Positions 8,274 to 15,619 are shown, numbered from the stretch's first letter. The stretch: DNA of 44,536 bases from an uncultured Bacteroides sp. (GCA_900546645.1 URDR01000013.1:1-44536), one strand, 5' to 3'. Notes: generated from the letters alone by a model not told the origin. Program-made: numbers and translations.

Positions 8274-8948
8274 TTATCTGTTTTCGGTTAATAAATTCAA
8301 GTCTTTGAAAAGTATGCACTTGCGGCTTAATTTGACCAAATCATCTTTTTGAAGTTGGTTCAAGGTTCTGGATACATTGATTCGTGTATCATCAATCAAT
8401 GCTGCCAAGTCGTCCATACGGATGTATAGTTTCTTTTCTCCCATAAGGGTAGAGCATCGTGACTGAAGAAAATGGATGATTTTCTCGCAAGTGCCGCCCG
8501 AGTGTGTCTCCCAAAGTTTGCTGTATGCCACCTGCGCCCGGTTACTGAGAATATTCAGTAGGTTCAAATTAAAAATTTCATACCGGGTAAGTTGAGATAA
8601 GATATACGACTTGTCGATACTTACAGTCTGAACCTCGTCGATAGCCCGGTAAGTTGCGGTATAATGTGTATTCATCCCGAAGAGCGAATGCGGCTCAATT
8701 ACATTCGGACTGTCACATTCCTCAACTAACGTATAGGTCTCCGACTTGTCGGAAGTTTCGCATTGAACCTGACCGCTTAAGATGAAAACAAGCTGGTTAC
8801 ATTTTTCATTTTTAGAGATGAGCGTTTTTCCCGGTGCGTATTTGTGGAAGTGCAATTTGACCTTTTCAAGGATGTTGGTAAAATCCTCGGTACACATACC
8901 TTGAAAAAGGGGAAGCTGTAAAAGCTTGTCATACATTGTAATTGTCAT
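8274..8948 (-). CDS. Crp/Fnr family transcriptional regulator
   Basis: A 224-aa protein with an N-terminal cyclic-nucleotide-binding-type beta-roll (about 15-125), a long dimerisation helix and a C-terminal winged helix (about 150-215, with the recognition segment DDTRINVSRTLNQLQKD). There is no N-terminal Cys cluster of the FNR Fe-S type and the canonical cAMP-contact residues are not obvious, so the ligand is unknown. The start may be the ATG at 8948 or a second Met four codons later. It is divergent from marC and heads the run ending in the S41 peptidase, which makes autoregulation or control of these neighbours plausible but unproven. Confidence 0.92.
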   Translation of the reverse strand: MTITMYDKLLQLPLFQGMCTEDFTNILEKVKLHFHKYAPGKTLISKNEKCNQLVFILSGQVQCETSDKSETYTLVEECDSPNVIEPHSLFGMNTHYTATYRAIDEVQTVSIDKSYILSQLTRYEIFNLNLLNILSNRAQVAYSKLWETHSGGTCEKIIHFLQSRCSTLMGEKKLYIRMDDLAALIDDTRINVSRTLNQLQKDDLVKLSRKCILFKDLNLLTENR

Positions 8949-8985
8949 GCTTCGATTAACTTTATTAAGTTATTTTTTTAACATA

Positions 8986-8993
8986 CAAAGGTA
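8986..8993 (-). promoter_or_regulatory. -7 promoter element of the Crp/Fnr operon
   Basis: The minus strand reads TACCTTTG, an exact TAnnTTTG, 37 nt before the ATG at 8948. No clear -33 element is present, which could fit an activator-dependent or autoregulated promoter. Confidence 0.55.
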
Positions 8994-9078
8994 GCGATTA
9001 ATTTGATAGCTTGTTCTTGTCGTTTTATGCTTTTACCTTTTTTATCGTTTCTTACCGTCTGATAATGTTTGTACATTC

Positions 9079-9109
9079 TTTGGAATATGCATAAAAAAAG
9101 ATAACTTTG
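9079..9109 (+). promoter_or_regulatory. Bacteroidetes promoter of marC
   Basis: TTTG (9079-9082), a 19-nt spacer and TAACTTTG (9102-9109) match the Bacteroidetes -33/-7 consensus exactly, 31 nt before the marC ATG. Confidence 0.75.
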
Positions 9110-9140
9110 CATTATTGGAGAATTAAAAACTAAACAGAAT

Positions 9141-9740
9141 ATGGGAGCACTTGATTTTCAAGAAATATTGGGAGCCTTTATTGCTTTGTTCGTGGTACTT
9201 GATATTATAGGAGCTATCCCTATTATATTAGATTTGAAGCAAAAAGGCCGTGAAGTAAATGCCATGCAGGCCACGCTGATAGCTTTGGCGCTGTTGCTGG
9301 GCTTCTTTTTTGCCGGAAACATGATGCTGAAACTGTTTAATGTAGATATTGCTTCGTTTGCCGTGGCAGGTGCTGTTGTATTGTTTATGATGGCGCTTGA
9401 AATGATTCTTGATGTAGAGATATTCAAAAACTCCGGTCCGATAAAAGAAGCCACACTCGTTCCTCTGGTTTTCCCGTTGCTGGCTGGCGCGGCTTCGTTT
9501 ACCACACTGCTTTCGCTCCGTTCGGAGTATGCCTCCATTAATATCGTCATTGCCTTAGTGCTGAATATGGCGCTGGTCTATTTGGTATTAAAGCTGACCG
9601 ACCGTGTAGAACGGATGTTGGGGCAGGGCGGTATCTATATCATCCGTAAGTTTTTCGGAATTATTCTGCTTGCCATTGCTGCGCGTTTGTTTACAGCGAA
9701 TATTACTTCGCTGATAGAGCAGTTTCAGGCTGTCAAATAA
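9141..9740 (+). CDS. MarC family integral membrane protein
   Basis: A 199-aa protein with about six membrane helices and the family's features: an early FVVLDIIGAIPIILDL helix and a central PLVFPLLAGAASFTTLLSL segment. The MarC/UPF0056 family is widespread, but the link of the founding member to multiple antibiotic resistance was not upheld and its role is unknown. It is monocistronic here, with a consensus promoter, and convergent with mnmA. Confidence 0.93.
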   Translation: MGALDFQEILGAFIALFVVLDIIGAIPIILDLKQKGREVNAMQATLIALALLLGFFFAGNMMLKLFNVDIASFAVAGAVVLFMMALEMILDVEIFKNSGPIKEATLVPLVFPLLAGAASFTTLLSLRSEYASINIVIALVLNMALVYLVLKLTDRVERMLGQGGIYIIRKFFGIILLAIAARLFTANITSLIEQFQAVK

Positions 9741-9768
9741 TTTTTCAGTCCGTTTCGCATTCGTAAAG

Positions 9769-9795
9769 CACCAGCGCTCATCGAAGCGTCTGGTG
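9769..9795. terminator. Weak stem-loop between marC and mnmA
   Basis: CACCAGCGCT (9769-9778) pairs with AGCG and CTGGTG (9785-9795) with one bulged base. It sits between two convergent genes, but no T-run follows on either strand, so a terminator role is only suggested by position. Confidence 0.35.
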
Positions 9796-9827
9796 ATGAA
9801 CCTGTCTGAAAGCGTTTGGGTTTGTCT

Positions 9828-10892
9828 TTACTGGGCCATCCTTATTTCTCCGCTTCCTATACACAGGCGGGCTTCCTTGTCGTAGATTACTCCAAACTGT
9901 CCGGGAGCGATTCCCTGTATGCGCTCGTGGCTTGTTATCTGCCATCCTTCTGGTGTATGGCAGATTGTTCCATGCTGGAAACGGTCGGTATGTCTGATTT
10001 TAAAGCAGACTTCAGCCGATGTTTCCTTCCATGGATTATCGGTGATAAAGTGGAAACCAGCCATGCGGAAACGGTAGCCGTATTGCTTGTCGGTATCATA
10101 TCCTTTTGAAACATAGAGGATGTTTTGCTCTGTATCTTTATCAATGACAAACCATGGACCTCCCCCCAGTCCTAATCCTTTGCGCTGACCGATGGTATGG
10201 AACCAATATCCCCGGTGTGTACCGATAATCTTTCCACTTTCCACCTCGATAACTGCCCCTTGCCGTTCTCCTAAGAAGCGGCGGATGAAGTCATTATAAT
10301 TTATCTTGCCCAAGAAACAGATGCCCTGACTGTCTTTCCGGGAAGCAGAAGGCAGACGGGCGGCACGTGCCAGATTACGCACCTCGTCTTTCATATATCC
10401 TCCGAGCGGGAAGAGAAGCTTTGAAATCTGTGCATAGTCTAGCTGGGCAAGAAAATCAGTCTGGTCTTTTACCGGGTCCTTGGCGGTGGCAAGCCATACT
10501 TTTCCGTTTCGCTCTTCTGTTGAGGCATAATGTCCGGTAGCGATGCGGTCATAGGCATGTCCCACTTTCTCTTCAAGCACTCCGAATTTAATCAGTTTGT
10601 TACACATCACGTCAGGGTTCGGTGTGAGTCCGCGCTTCACACGGTCAATGGCATAGGCTACCACCCGGTTCCAATAGTCGGTCTGCAAGTCGATGACCTG
10701 AAAAGGCAATCCGTACTTCTTGGCAGTGGCTTGAGCCAGCTCAATATCCTCTTCAGCTGTACAAGTCAGTTCGTTATCCGTATCCATTCCTATCTTTATG
10801 TAGAACAAATCGGGTCTGTACCCCTGTTCGCAAAGCAAGTGTACGGCTACGGCGCTGTCTACTCCTCCCGAAATCAATGCAGCTATATTCAT
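9828..10892 (-). CDS. mnmA: tRNA-specific 2-thiouridylase MnmA
   Basis: Places sulfur on C2 of the wobble uridine (U34) of tRNA-Lys, -Glu and -Gln, using ATP and a persulfide relay. The chosen start gives 354 aa beginning right before the PP-loop SGGVDS (8-13). The catalytic nucleophile Cys97 lies in NPDVMCN and the second Cys192 in GICFLG, as in the family. An ATG nine codons upstream (10919) falls at the predicted transcription start and is less likely. It is divergent from trmB across a region rich in inverted repeats, so two tRNA-modification genes share one control region. Confidence 0.96.
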   Translation of the reverse strand: MNIAALISGGVDSAVAVHLLCEQGYRPDLFYIKIGMDTDNELTCTAEEDIELAQATAKKYGLPFQVIDLQTDYWNRVVAYAIDRVKRGLTPNPDVMCNKLIKFGVLEEKVGHAYDRIATGHYASTEERNGKVWLATAKDPVKDQTDFLAQLDYAQISKLLFPLGGYMKDEVRNLARAARLPSASRKDSQGICFLGKINYNDFIRRFLGERQGAVIEVESGKIIGTHRGYWFHTIGQRKGLGLGGGPWFVIDKDTEQNILYVSKGYDTDKQYGYRFRMAGFHFITDNPWKETSAEVCFKIRHTDRFQHGTICHTPEGWQITSHERIQGIAPGQFGVIYDKEARLCIGSGEIRMAQ

Positions 10893-10923
10893 GGTCAAGT
10901 TTAGTTTGGTTTTATTCACGCTG

Positions 10924-10931
10924 CAAAGTTA
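10924..10931 (-). promoter_or_regulatory. -7 promoter element of mnmA
   Basis: The minus strand reads TAACTTTG, matching TAnnTTTG, 32 nt before the ATG at 10892. There is no good -33 match. It abuts the inverted repeat at 10936-10995. Confidence 0.5.
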
Positions 10932-10935
10932 CTTT

Positions 10936-10995
10936 GGCTTTTCAACCGGTGAAATACCTTATTTAAGGTATATTTGCCTATTCCGTTGAAAAGCC
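10936..10995. repeat. Nested inverted repeats in the mnmA-trmB promoter region
   Basis: The outer arms GGCTTTTCAAC (10936-10946) and GTTGAAAAGCC (10985-10995) are perfect 11-bp complements. Inside lies a second perfect palindrome, ATACCTTA (10954-10961) and TAAGGTAT (10964-10971), with a TT centre. The set spans the -33 element of trmB and touches the -7 element of mnmA, suggesting operators or a cruciform or RNA structure. Confidence 0.8.
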
Positions 10996-11004
10996 GTACA
11001 TTTG
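10973..11004 (+). promoter_or_regulatory. Promoter of trmB-mrp
   Basis: TTTG (10973-10976), a 20-nt spacer and TACATTTG (10997-11004) match the consensus, 31 nt before the trmB ATG. A second -7-like TATATTTG occupies 10969-10976, overlapping the -33 box. Confidence 0.7.
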
Positions 11005-11035
11005 TATCGGTTAAAATAAACAATATTAAAAGCGA

Positions 11036-11794
11036 ATGGGAAAAGGTAAGTTAGCAAAGTTTGCGGATATGGCGGCAAATCCGCTTGTATTTGAATATCC
11101 ATATTCAGTGATAGACGATGTTCCTTTTGACATGAAAGGTAACTGGAACCGTGATTTTTTCAAGAATGAAAATCCGATTGTGCTGGAGTTGGGATGCGGA
11201 CGTGGAGAATACACAGTGGGTCTGGCACGCCGTTATGCTGACAAGAATTTTATCGGTGTAGATATAAAGGGAGCTCGTATGTGGACTGGGGCGACTGAAG
11301 CCTTGAATGAGGGGTTGACTAATGCCGCTTTCTTGCGTACGAATATTGAAATCATCGACCGTTTTTTTGCACCCGGTGAAGTGAGTGAAATCTGGCTGAC
11401 TTTTTCTGACCCCCAGATGAAGAAGGCTACGAAGCGTCTTACATCGACCTACTTCATGGAGCGTTACCGTAAATTCCTGGTTCCCGGCGGACTTGTTCAT
11501 CTGAAGACCGACAGCAACTTCATGTTTACTTATACCAAGTACATGATTGAAGCAAACCAGTTGCCGGTAGAATTTATGACCGACGACCTTTATCATTCGG
11601 GAATGGATGATGATATTCTGAGCATCCGCACGTATTACGAACAGCAGTGGCTTGACCGTGGACTGAACATCAAGTACATCAAGTTCCGTCTGCCTCAGGA
11701 AGGTGAACTGAAAGAGCCGGATGTGGAAATTGAACTCGATGATTATCGCAGTTATAACCGCAGCAAACGAAGCGGACTGACCACCAGTAAATAG
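11036..11794 (+). CDS. trmB: tRNA (guanine-N7-)-methyltransferase
   Basis: Methylates G46 of tRNA to m7G using S-adenosylmethionine. At 252 aa it is slightly longer than many bacterial TrmB proteins. The SAM-binding motif I is VLELGCGRGEYT (49-60), and the family's FSDPQMKKA segment (the usual FPDPW-type catalytic motif) and the HLKTDSN segment follow. mrp begins 30 nt downstream on the same strand, so the two are probably co-transcribed. Confidence 0.95.
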   Translation: MGKGKLAKFADMAANPLVFEYPYSVIDDVPFDMKGNWNRDFFKNENPIVLELGCGRGEYTVGLARRYADKNFIGVDIKGARMWTGATEALNEGLTNAAFLRTNIEIIDRFFAPGEVSEIWLTFSDPQMKKATKRLTSTYFMERYRKFLVPGGLVHLKTDSNFMFTYTKYMIEANQLPVEFMTDDLYHSGMDDDILSIRTYYEQQWLDRGLNIKYIKFRLPQEGELKEPDVEIELDDYRSYNRSKRSGLTTSK

Positions 11795-11824
11795 TTGTTC
11801 TTAAGAACTCAAAAACTTAACCAT

Positions 11825-12925
11825 ATGACACTTTATCCAAAATTGATTCTTGACGCACTGGCAACCGTGCGTTATCCGGGAAACGGAAAGAATCTTGTTG
11901 AGGCTGAAATGGTTGCCGACAACCTCCGTATTGACGGAATGAAAGTGAGCTTCTCGCTTATTTTCGAGAAACCTACCGATCCGTTTATGAAATCAGTCGT
12001 AAAGTCGGCTGAAACCGCCATACATACCTATGTGTCGAAAGACGTAGAAGTAACCATTGCCACCGAAAGCAAGCAGGCTGCCCGTCCTGAACCGGGAAAA
12101 ATGTTGCCGCAAGTGAAAAATGTAATTGCCGTATCTTCCGGAAAAGGGGGAGTGGGGAAATCAACAGTGGCAGCTAACCTTGCCGTAGCATTATCGAAGT
12201 TAGGCTATAAGGTGGGCTTGCTGGATGCCGATATTTTCGGTCCGTCTGTGCCTAAGATGTTTCAGGTGGAAGACGCACGTCCGTATGCTGAACAGATTGA
12301 CGGGCGTGATTTGATTATACCGGTTGAGAAATACGGTATCAAATTGCTATCTATCGGTTTCTTTGTGGACCCCGATCAGGCTACTTTGTGGCGCGGCGGT
12401 ATGGCAAGCAATGCCTTGAAACAGCTGGTGGGCGATGCCAACTGGGGTGACTTGGACTACTTTGTACTCGATACTCCTCCGGGCACCAGCGACATTCATC
12501 TGACCTTGCTACAGACCTTGGCTATTACCGGAGCAGTGATTGTCAGCACACCGCAGGAAGTGGCACTGGCAGATGCCCGTAAGGGAATCAACATGTACAC
12601 CAACGACAAGGTGAATGTGCCTATCCTGGGACTGGTAGAAAACATGGCATGGTTTACACCAGCCGAGCTTCCGGAAAACAAGTATTACCTGTTCGGAAAA
12701 GAAGGCACCAAGCGTTTGGCAGAAGAACTGAATGTGCCGTTGCTGGGACAGATTCCTATCGTGCAGAGCATTTGCGAGAACGGTGACAAGGGAACTCCGG
12801 CAGCCTTGGACGAAAATTCAATCACCGGTCAGGCTTTCATCGAACTGGCACGTAACGTGGTGACGCAGACCGAGAAGCGCAATGCCGAGCAGGCTCCTAC
12901 AGAGATTGTTCATACGCATAAATAA
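11825..12925 (+). CDS. Mrp/NBP35 family P-loop ATPase
   Basis: A predicted iron-sulfur cluster carrier of 366 aa. An N-terminal DUF59/MIP18 domain (about 1-80) is joined to a ParA-type ATPase with deviant Walker A SGKGGVGKS (105-113) and a later LDTPPGTSD motif. The start is the ATG at 11825; the in-frame TTG at 11795 directly abuts the trmB stop and has no support. Oddly, the CxxC pair that bridges the Fe-S cluster in ApbC/Nbp35 proteins is absent: the segment after ENMAWF reads TPAELPENKYYLFG, and only one Cys is seen in the ATPase part. Cluster binding must therefore differ or be lost. Confidence 0.93.
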   Translation: MTLYPKLILDALATVRYPGNGKNLVEAEMVADNLRIDGMKVSFSLIFEKPTDPFMKSVVKSAETAIHTYVSKDVEVTIATESKQAARPEPGKMLPQVKNVIAVSSGKGGVGKSTVAANLAVALSKLGYKVGLLDADIFGPSVPKMFQVEDARPYAEQIDGRDLIIPVEKYGIKLLSIGFFVDPDQATLWRGGMASNALKQLVGDANWGDLDYFVLDTPPGTSDIHLTLLQTLAITGAVIVSTPQEVALADARKGINMYTNDKVNVPILGLVENMAWFTPAELPENKYYLFGKEGTKRLAEELNVPLLGQIPIVQSICENGDKGTPAALDENSITGQAFIELARNVVTQTEKRNAEQAPTEIVHTHK

Positions 12926-12934
12926 ATGGTAAAA

Positions 12935-12972
12935 AAACGTCGGGACGTTTCGTGTGAAACGCCCTGACGTTT
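12935..12972 (+). terminator. First of two tandem stem-loops after mrp
   Basis: Arms 12935-12951 and 12956-12972 form a 17-bp stem with one mismatch, one G-T pair and a 4-nt loop. It is preceded by A-runs and not followed by a real T-run. Its arms share the core AAACGTC/GACGTTT with the next hairpin. Confidence 0.7.
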
Positions 12973-12974
12973 AC

Positions 12975-13020
12975 AAAAAACGCCTCGACGAATCGGATGA
13001 AACGTCGAGGCGTTTTTTTT
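12975..13020 (+). terminator. Intrinsic terminator of trmB-mrp
   Basis: A perfect 16-bp stem (12975-12990 with 13003-13018) around a 12-nt loop, ending in eight T (13013-13020). It is the stronger of the tandem pair and marks the end of conserved core sequence before the accessory island. Confidence 0.9.
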
Positions 13021-13157
13021 GGTATGCTCGGCATGAGGACTATTCCTCTTTTCTCTGTGTTGAGGAACGTTAACTTGTTGATTTGTAAATTATGAGTATA
13101 AAAATGTTTTTTTTGACCTTATGTAATAAGCAATTGTTTGTTAAAAAATAGCCACGC

Positions 13158-13400
13158 CTAAGCGGCTCTGGCGGTAAATAAAATGAGTCCTTTGAAAAGT
13201 TTGTCAATAACTTGCAGGTCTGGGCTAATTCCAAACATGCAAATAAATCGTTCAAGTATATAGGCATTGTGTATGAATGACTTGCAAGAGGATATGGAAT
13301 AAGCTATTCCGAGTCTCTTACATGCCGCTTTGGCCAAGTTGATAGCTGCAAGCGACGCATTGAAGTTTATACCTTGTTGATAACTGTATACATCCTTTAC
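13158..13400 (-). pseudogene. 3' fragment of a DDE-type transposase
   Basis: In a minus-strand frame with no usable start, codons from about 13400 to the stop at 13158-13160 encode about 80 residues resembling the C-terminus of Bacteroidetes transposases: GINFNASLAAINLAKAACK, then HNAYILERFICMFGISP, then a basic helical end. The pattern FNASL..NLAK followed some 30 residues on by HNA..LERFI..FGI is typical of such C-termini from memory; the IS family cannot be named. The frame is closed upstream by a stop just within the end of the RloB-like gene, so the 5' part is missing. A different-frame 65-aa reading at 13070-13267 is not credible. Confidence 0.55.
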
Positions 13401-13413
13401 TTCTTGTGATTTT

Positions 13414-14040
13414 TTATATATACTTATTTAGTTCTGTTACCAGTTGATGTACAGTCGTAGATGATTCTTCCATTGCAGGATTGCCTTGTGAAGTTTCTTT
13501 AATAACGGCTGTCGCATTCTTGATGGCTTGTGGTTGAAGATGCAGAAGCCTATTATATAGCTTGGTACCAAAGCCTTCAGCTTTAGAGTAAGTAAGGTCT
13601 GTAAGCTTTGTGAGCATATTGGCATAGCTGTTTCTGTGTATTGGTCCACGATAGAGATTGAAATGCAACAGAAACCAATACTCAAATGCCTGGTTACTGT
13701 AGGCTACACGGAAACCGTTACGTTCAGCAAGAGCAATTGCTTGATTGAAGTCGCTTGCTGGGAAATCATCCTTATCAAATACTACCCAACACTGGTCGTA
13801 TATCCGTTTTTTCTTTATGTCAGTGTCACGTATACTGATGGCCTTGTTTACCAGACTTATGGTGTTCATCCCCTGACCGACAGCCTTGATGGTTGCCGTA
13901 GTCATGCGGAATGCTCTAAAATAATCGGGCTCAGTGCACATCCCTTCGCATACAATCAGAAAGGACTGCTTTACTACCCTTGTACCTTGTGGTCTTGACA
14001 AGCTACTTGTGCGGTGGTTCTTCTTTACGTTCTTTGCCAT
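13414..14040 (-). CDS. RloB-like (TOPRIM-fold) protein, AbiLii-like
   Basis: A 208-aa protein matching the RloB family. Residues expected of a TOPRIM-type metal site are visible: Glu32 in VCEGMCTEPDYF, the acidic FDKDDF with Asp89 and Asp91, and Glu120 in NQAFEYWFLLHF. These motifs are shared with OLD-type and RNase M5-type nucleases. It starts 2 nt after the stop of the ATPase gene, so translation is probably coupled. Paired ATPase plus RloB genes occur in restriction-modification and defence islands and in the lactococcal abortive-infection system AbiL. A nuclease effector role is inferred; activity and target are unknown. Confidence 0.85.
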   Translation of the reverse strand: MAKNVKKNHRTSSLSRPQGTRVVKQSFLIVCEGMCTEPDYFRAFRMTTATIKAVGQGMNTISLVNKAISIRDTDIKKKRIYDQCWVVFDKDDFPASDFNQAIALAERNGFRVAYSNQAFEYWFLLHFNLYRGPIHRNSYANMLTKLTDLTYSKAEGFGTKLYNRLLHLQPQAIKNATAVIKETSQGNPAMEESSTTVHQLVTELNKYI

Positions 14041-14042
14041 CG

Positions 14043-15257
14043 TTATCCCTCCACATTAAAGATTCTTTCCATTTCACCGATTATTGGTGTGGCTCCGTAT
14101 TTTCCCAACAGATAGTCCTTCTCAAAAGGAGAGGTACTACGAACCTTATATTCTGCAAGTGAGTAGGATGATGTGGCACCGAAGCCATCTTTCTGAGTAA
14201 ACCAAATCTGATCCCTACGGAATAATCCGGCACTTAGCAAGAACGTGTCATGAGCAGTGAAGAGCAGTTGTGCTCCTTTGGGGTTAGTCTTTGCAGAGTT
14301 AAACAAAGCGATTATTTTGCAGACCAGTAGTGGGTGTAACTTTGAATCAAGCTCATCTACTATAATACGTTTCCCGTTGTCAAGCGCGTCTATAATGGGA
14401 TAGGACATGGAGAAATACTTGATGGTACCCTCAGACTCGTTTTTGTTGAATGTGAAAGAGATGCTGTTTGTTTCCTTGCCTTCATCGTCATATTGCTTGT
14501 GTTGGCTCACTAATCGGTTGTCCACCTTGGTAATCTCTTCAATCCCTAGGTCGGCATAACGTGCAAATTCAATGATACGCCGGCGCATCGTCTCGTCGTC
14601 GAGATGACGGATGGCCTGTTCCCATAGTTTGTCATCTTCAGAGCAAAACAATACTTGTGTGTCGCTGAGCAAATGCATTATTTTAACGGCTTTAGGCTCG
14701 TTGAATTGCGCAATTGTAGAAAGCAGTAGCGCATTGCTTCTGACCATCTTTTTGGTCACGATTTCCTGAATCAGTGGACTTTTCTGATGAACCGAAGTGA
14801 CTTCACCTTCACGATAAAATATTTCCAATTCCTTAGCTCGCTTCTTACGCAGCCTTTGGTACAGCCATTCTGCCTTTACCTCTTTCCTGTTCACTTCAAA
14901 TCCATAACGATAGATGTATTCTCCATCGGTAAATGTAGCTTCCATGGTAGTAGGTTCATTGATGGAGGTTGCATTCAGGTGAAAGTTTTCCACATTAATT
15001 GGTTCTCCGGCCTGACTGCCTTTGAACGAGTCTGTTATGAAACGTTTGTAGAAAGCCATTGCTTTCAGAACATTTGATTTACCCGATGCGTTTGCACCGA
15101 AAATAACAGCACTCCTAAGGAGGGAGATGCCTGTATTACCAAGCGGTAATATATCGTTCTCCTCGGACAAGGACTCTTTTAGGGGAGTTGCTATGAAAGA
15201 GATAGTCAACTCCTCTTTTATGGAAAGGAAATTACTAACACAAAATTCAATAATCAT
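14043..15257 (-). CDS. AAA15 family ATPase (RloA / AbiLi-like)
   Basis: A 404-aa ABC-type ATPase of the RecF/SMC-like AAA15/21 group. The order is an N-terminal strand set (MIIEFCVSNFLSIKEELTIS), Walker A GANASGKS (54-61), a helical lid region with many basic and acidic residues, a signature-like SEGT (275-278), Walker B IIVDELD (298-304) and the H-loop His336 in FTAHD. The start at 15257 follows the predicted promoter; the upstream ATG at 15311 would lie before it. By analogy with OLD, PARIS and AbiL pairs it may sense infection and control the downstream TOPRIM partner; this is inference. Confidence 0.9.
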   Translation of the reverse strand: MIIEFCVSNFLSIKEELTISFIATPLKESLSEENDILPLGNTGISLLRSAVIFGANASGKSNVLKAMAFYKRFITDSFKGSQAGEPINVENFHLNATSINEPTTMEATFTDGEYIYRYGFEVNRKEVKAEWLYQRLRKKRAKELEIFYREGEVTSVHQKSPLIQEIVTKKMVRSNALLLSTIAQFNEPKAVKIMHLLSDTQVLFCSEDDKLWEQAIRHLDDETMRRRIIEFARYADLGIEEITKVDNRLVSQHKQYDDEGKETNSISFTFNKNESEGTIKYFSMSYPIIDALDNGKRIIVDELDSKLHPLLVCKIIALFNSAKTNPKGAQLLFTAHDTFLLSAGLFRRDQIWFTQKDGFGATSSYSLAEYKVRSTSPFEKDYLLGKYGATPIIGEMERIFNVEG

Positions 15258-15288
15258 ATATTTAACTCGTGTATTTGTTCGTTTTCTG

Positions 15289-15296
15289 CAAATATA
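15289..15296 (-). promoter_or_regulatory. -7 promoter element of the ATPase-RloB operon
   Basis: The minus strand reads TATATTTG, an exact TAnnTTTG, 31 nt before the ATG at 15257. The -33 position is occupied by the perfect inverted repeat at 15299-15328, and no TTTG is seen at standard spacing. Confidence 0.6.
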
Positions 15297-15298
15297 CG

Positions 15299-15328
15299 AG
15301 TTATCTTTCACAATTCCGAAAGATAACT
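15299..15328. promoter_or_regulatory. Operator-like palindrome upstream of the ATPase-RloB operon
   Basis: AGTTATCTTTC (15299-15309) and GAAAGATAACT (15318-15328) are perfect 11-bp complements separated by 8 nt. The palindrome starts 2 nt upstream of the -7 element and covers the -33 zone, so a dimeric regulator binding here would directly control the operon. No regulator gene is present in the island. It could alternatively form an RNA hairpin in a longer transcript. Confidence 0.7.
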
Positions 15329-15358
15329 GAAATTAATGCTTTTCTAATGATGGGTGAA

Positions 15359-15619
15359 CTAAATCGGTTTACATTTAGTTTTCATTGAACTAAATAGCTT
15401 TACAGCAATTGTAGACTTAGGGGTTCCGGGAGCGAAATTGCCTTCTGTCCGAAGGTACAAATCATACTTGTCAATAAAGGAACGGTCCAGCGCAGAGAAC
15501 GGGATATCGGAAAGTTTGTATTTTGCCTGCAAGAATCTTTCGATATGGTTGTAGGCATTCCGGTGCGCCCTACACCGTCCTACACAGCGTCCTGCACGGC
15601 TTAACAGATTGTGATACAT
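15359..15619 (-). pseudogene. N-terminal fragment of a tyrosine integrase
   Basis: The 86-codon frame contains a segment like the SAM-like core-binding domain of Bacteroidetes tyrosine recombinases: YNHIERFLQAKYKLSDIPFSALDRSFIDKYDLYLRT, followed by the APGT turn. The first 24 codons look like repeat sequence rather than integrase, and the frame ends abruptly after ST-IAVKLFSSMK, with no catalytic domain (no R..HxxR..Y) anywhere nearby. It is therefore a remnant, oriented like the ATPase-RloB genes. Confidence 0.65.

Noticed and set aside
13070..13267. 65-aa minus-strand open frame after mrp
   Set aside because: It lies in a different frame from the transposase-like fragment in the same DNA, has low-complexity composition and no family features.
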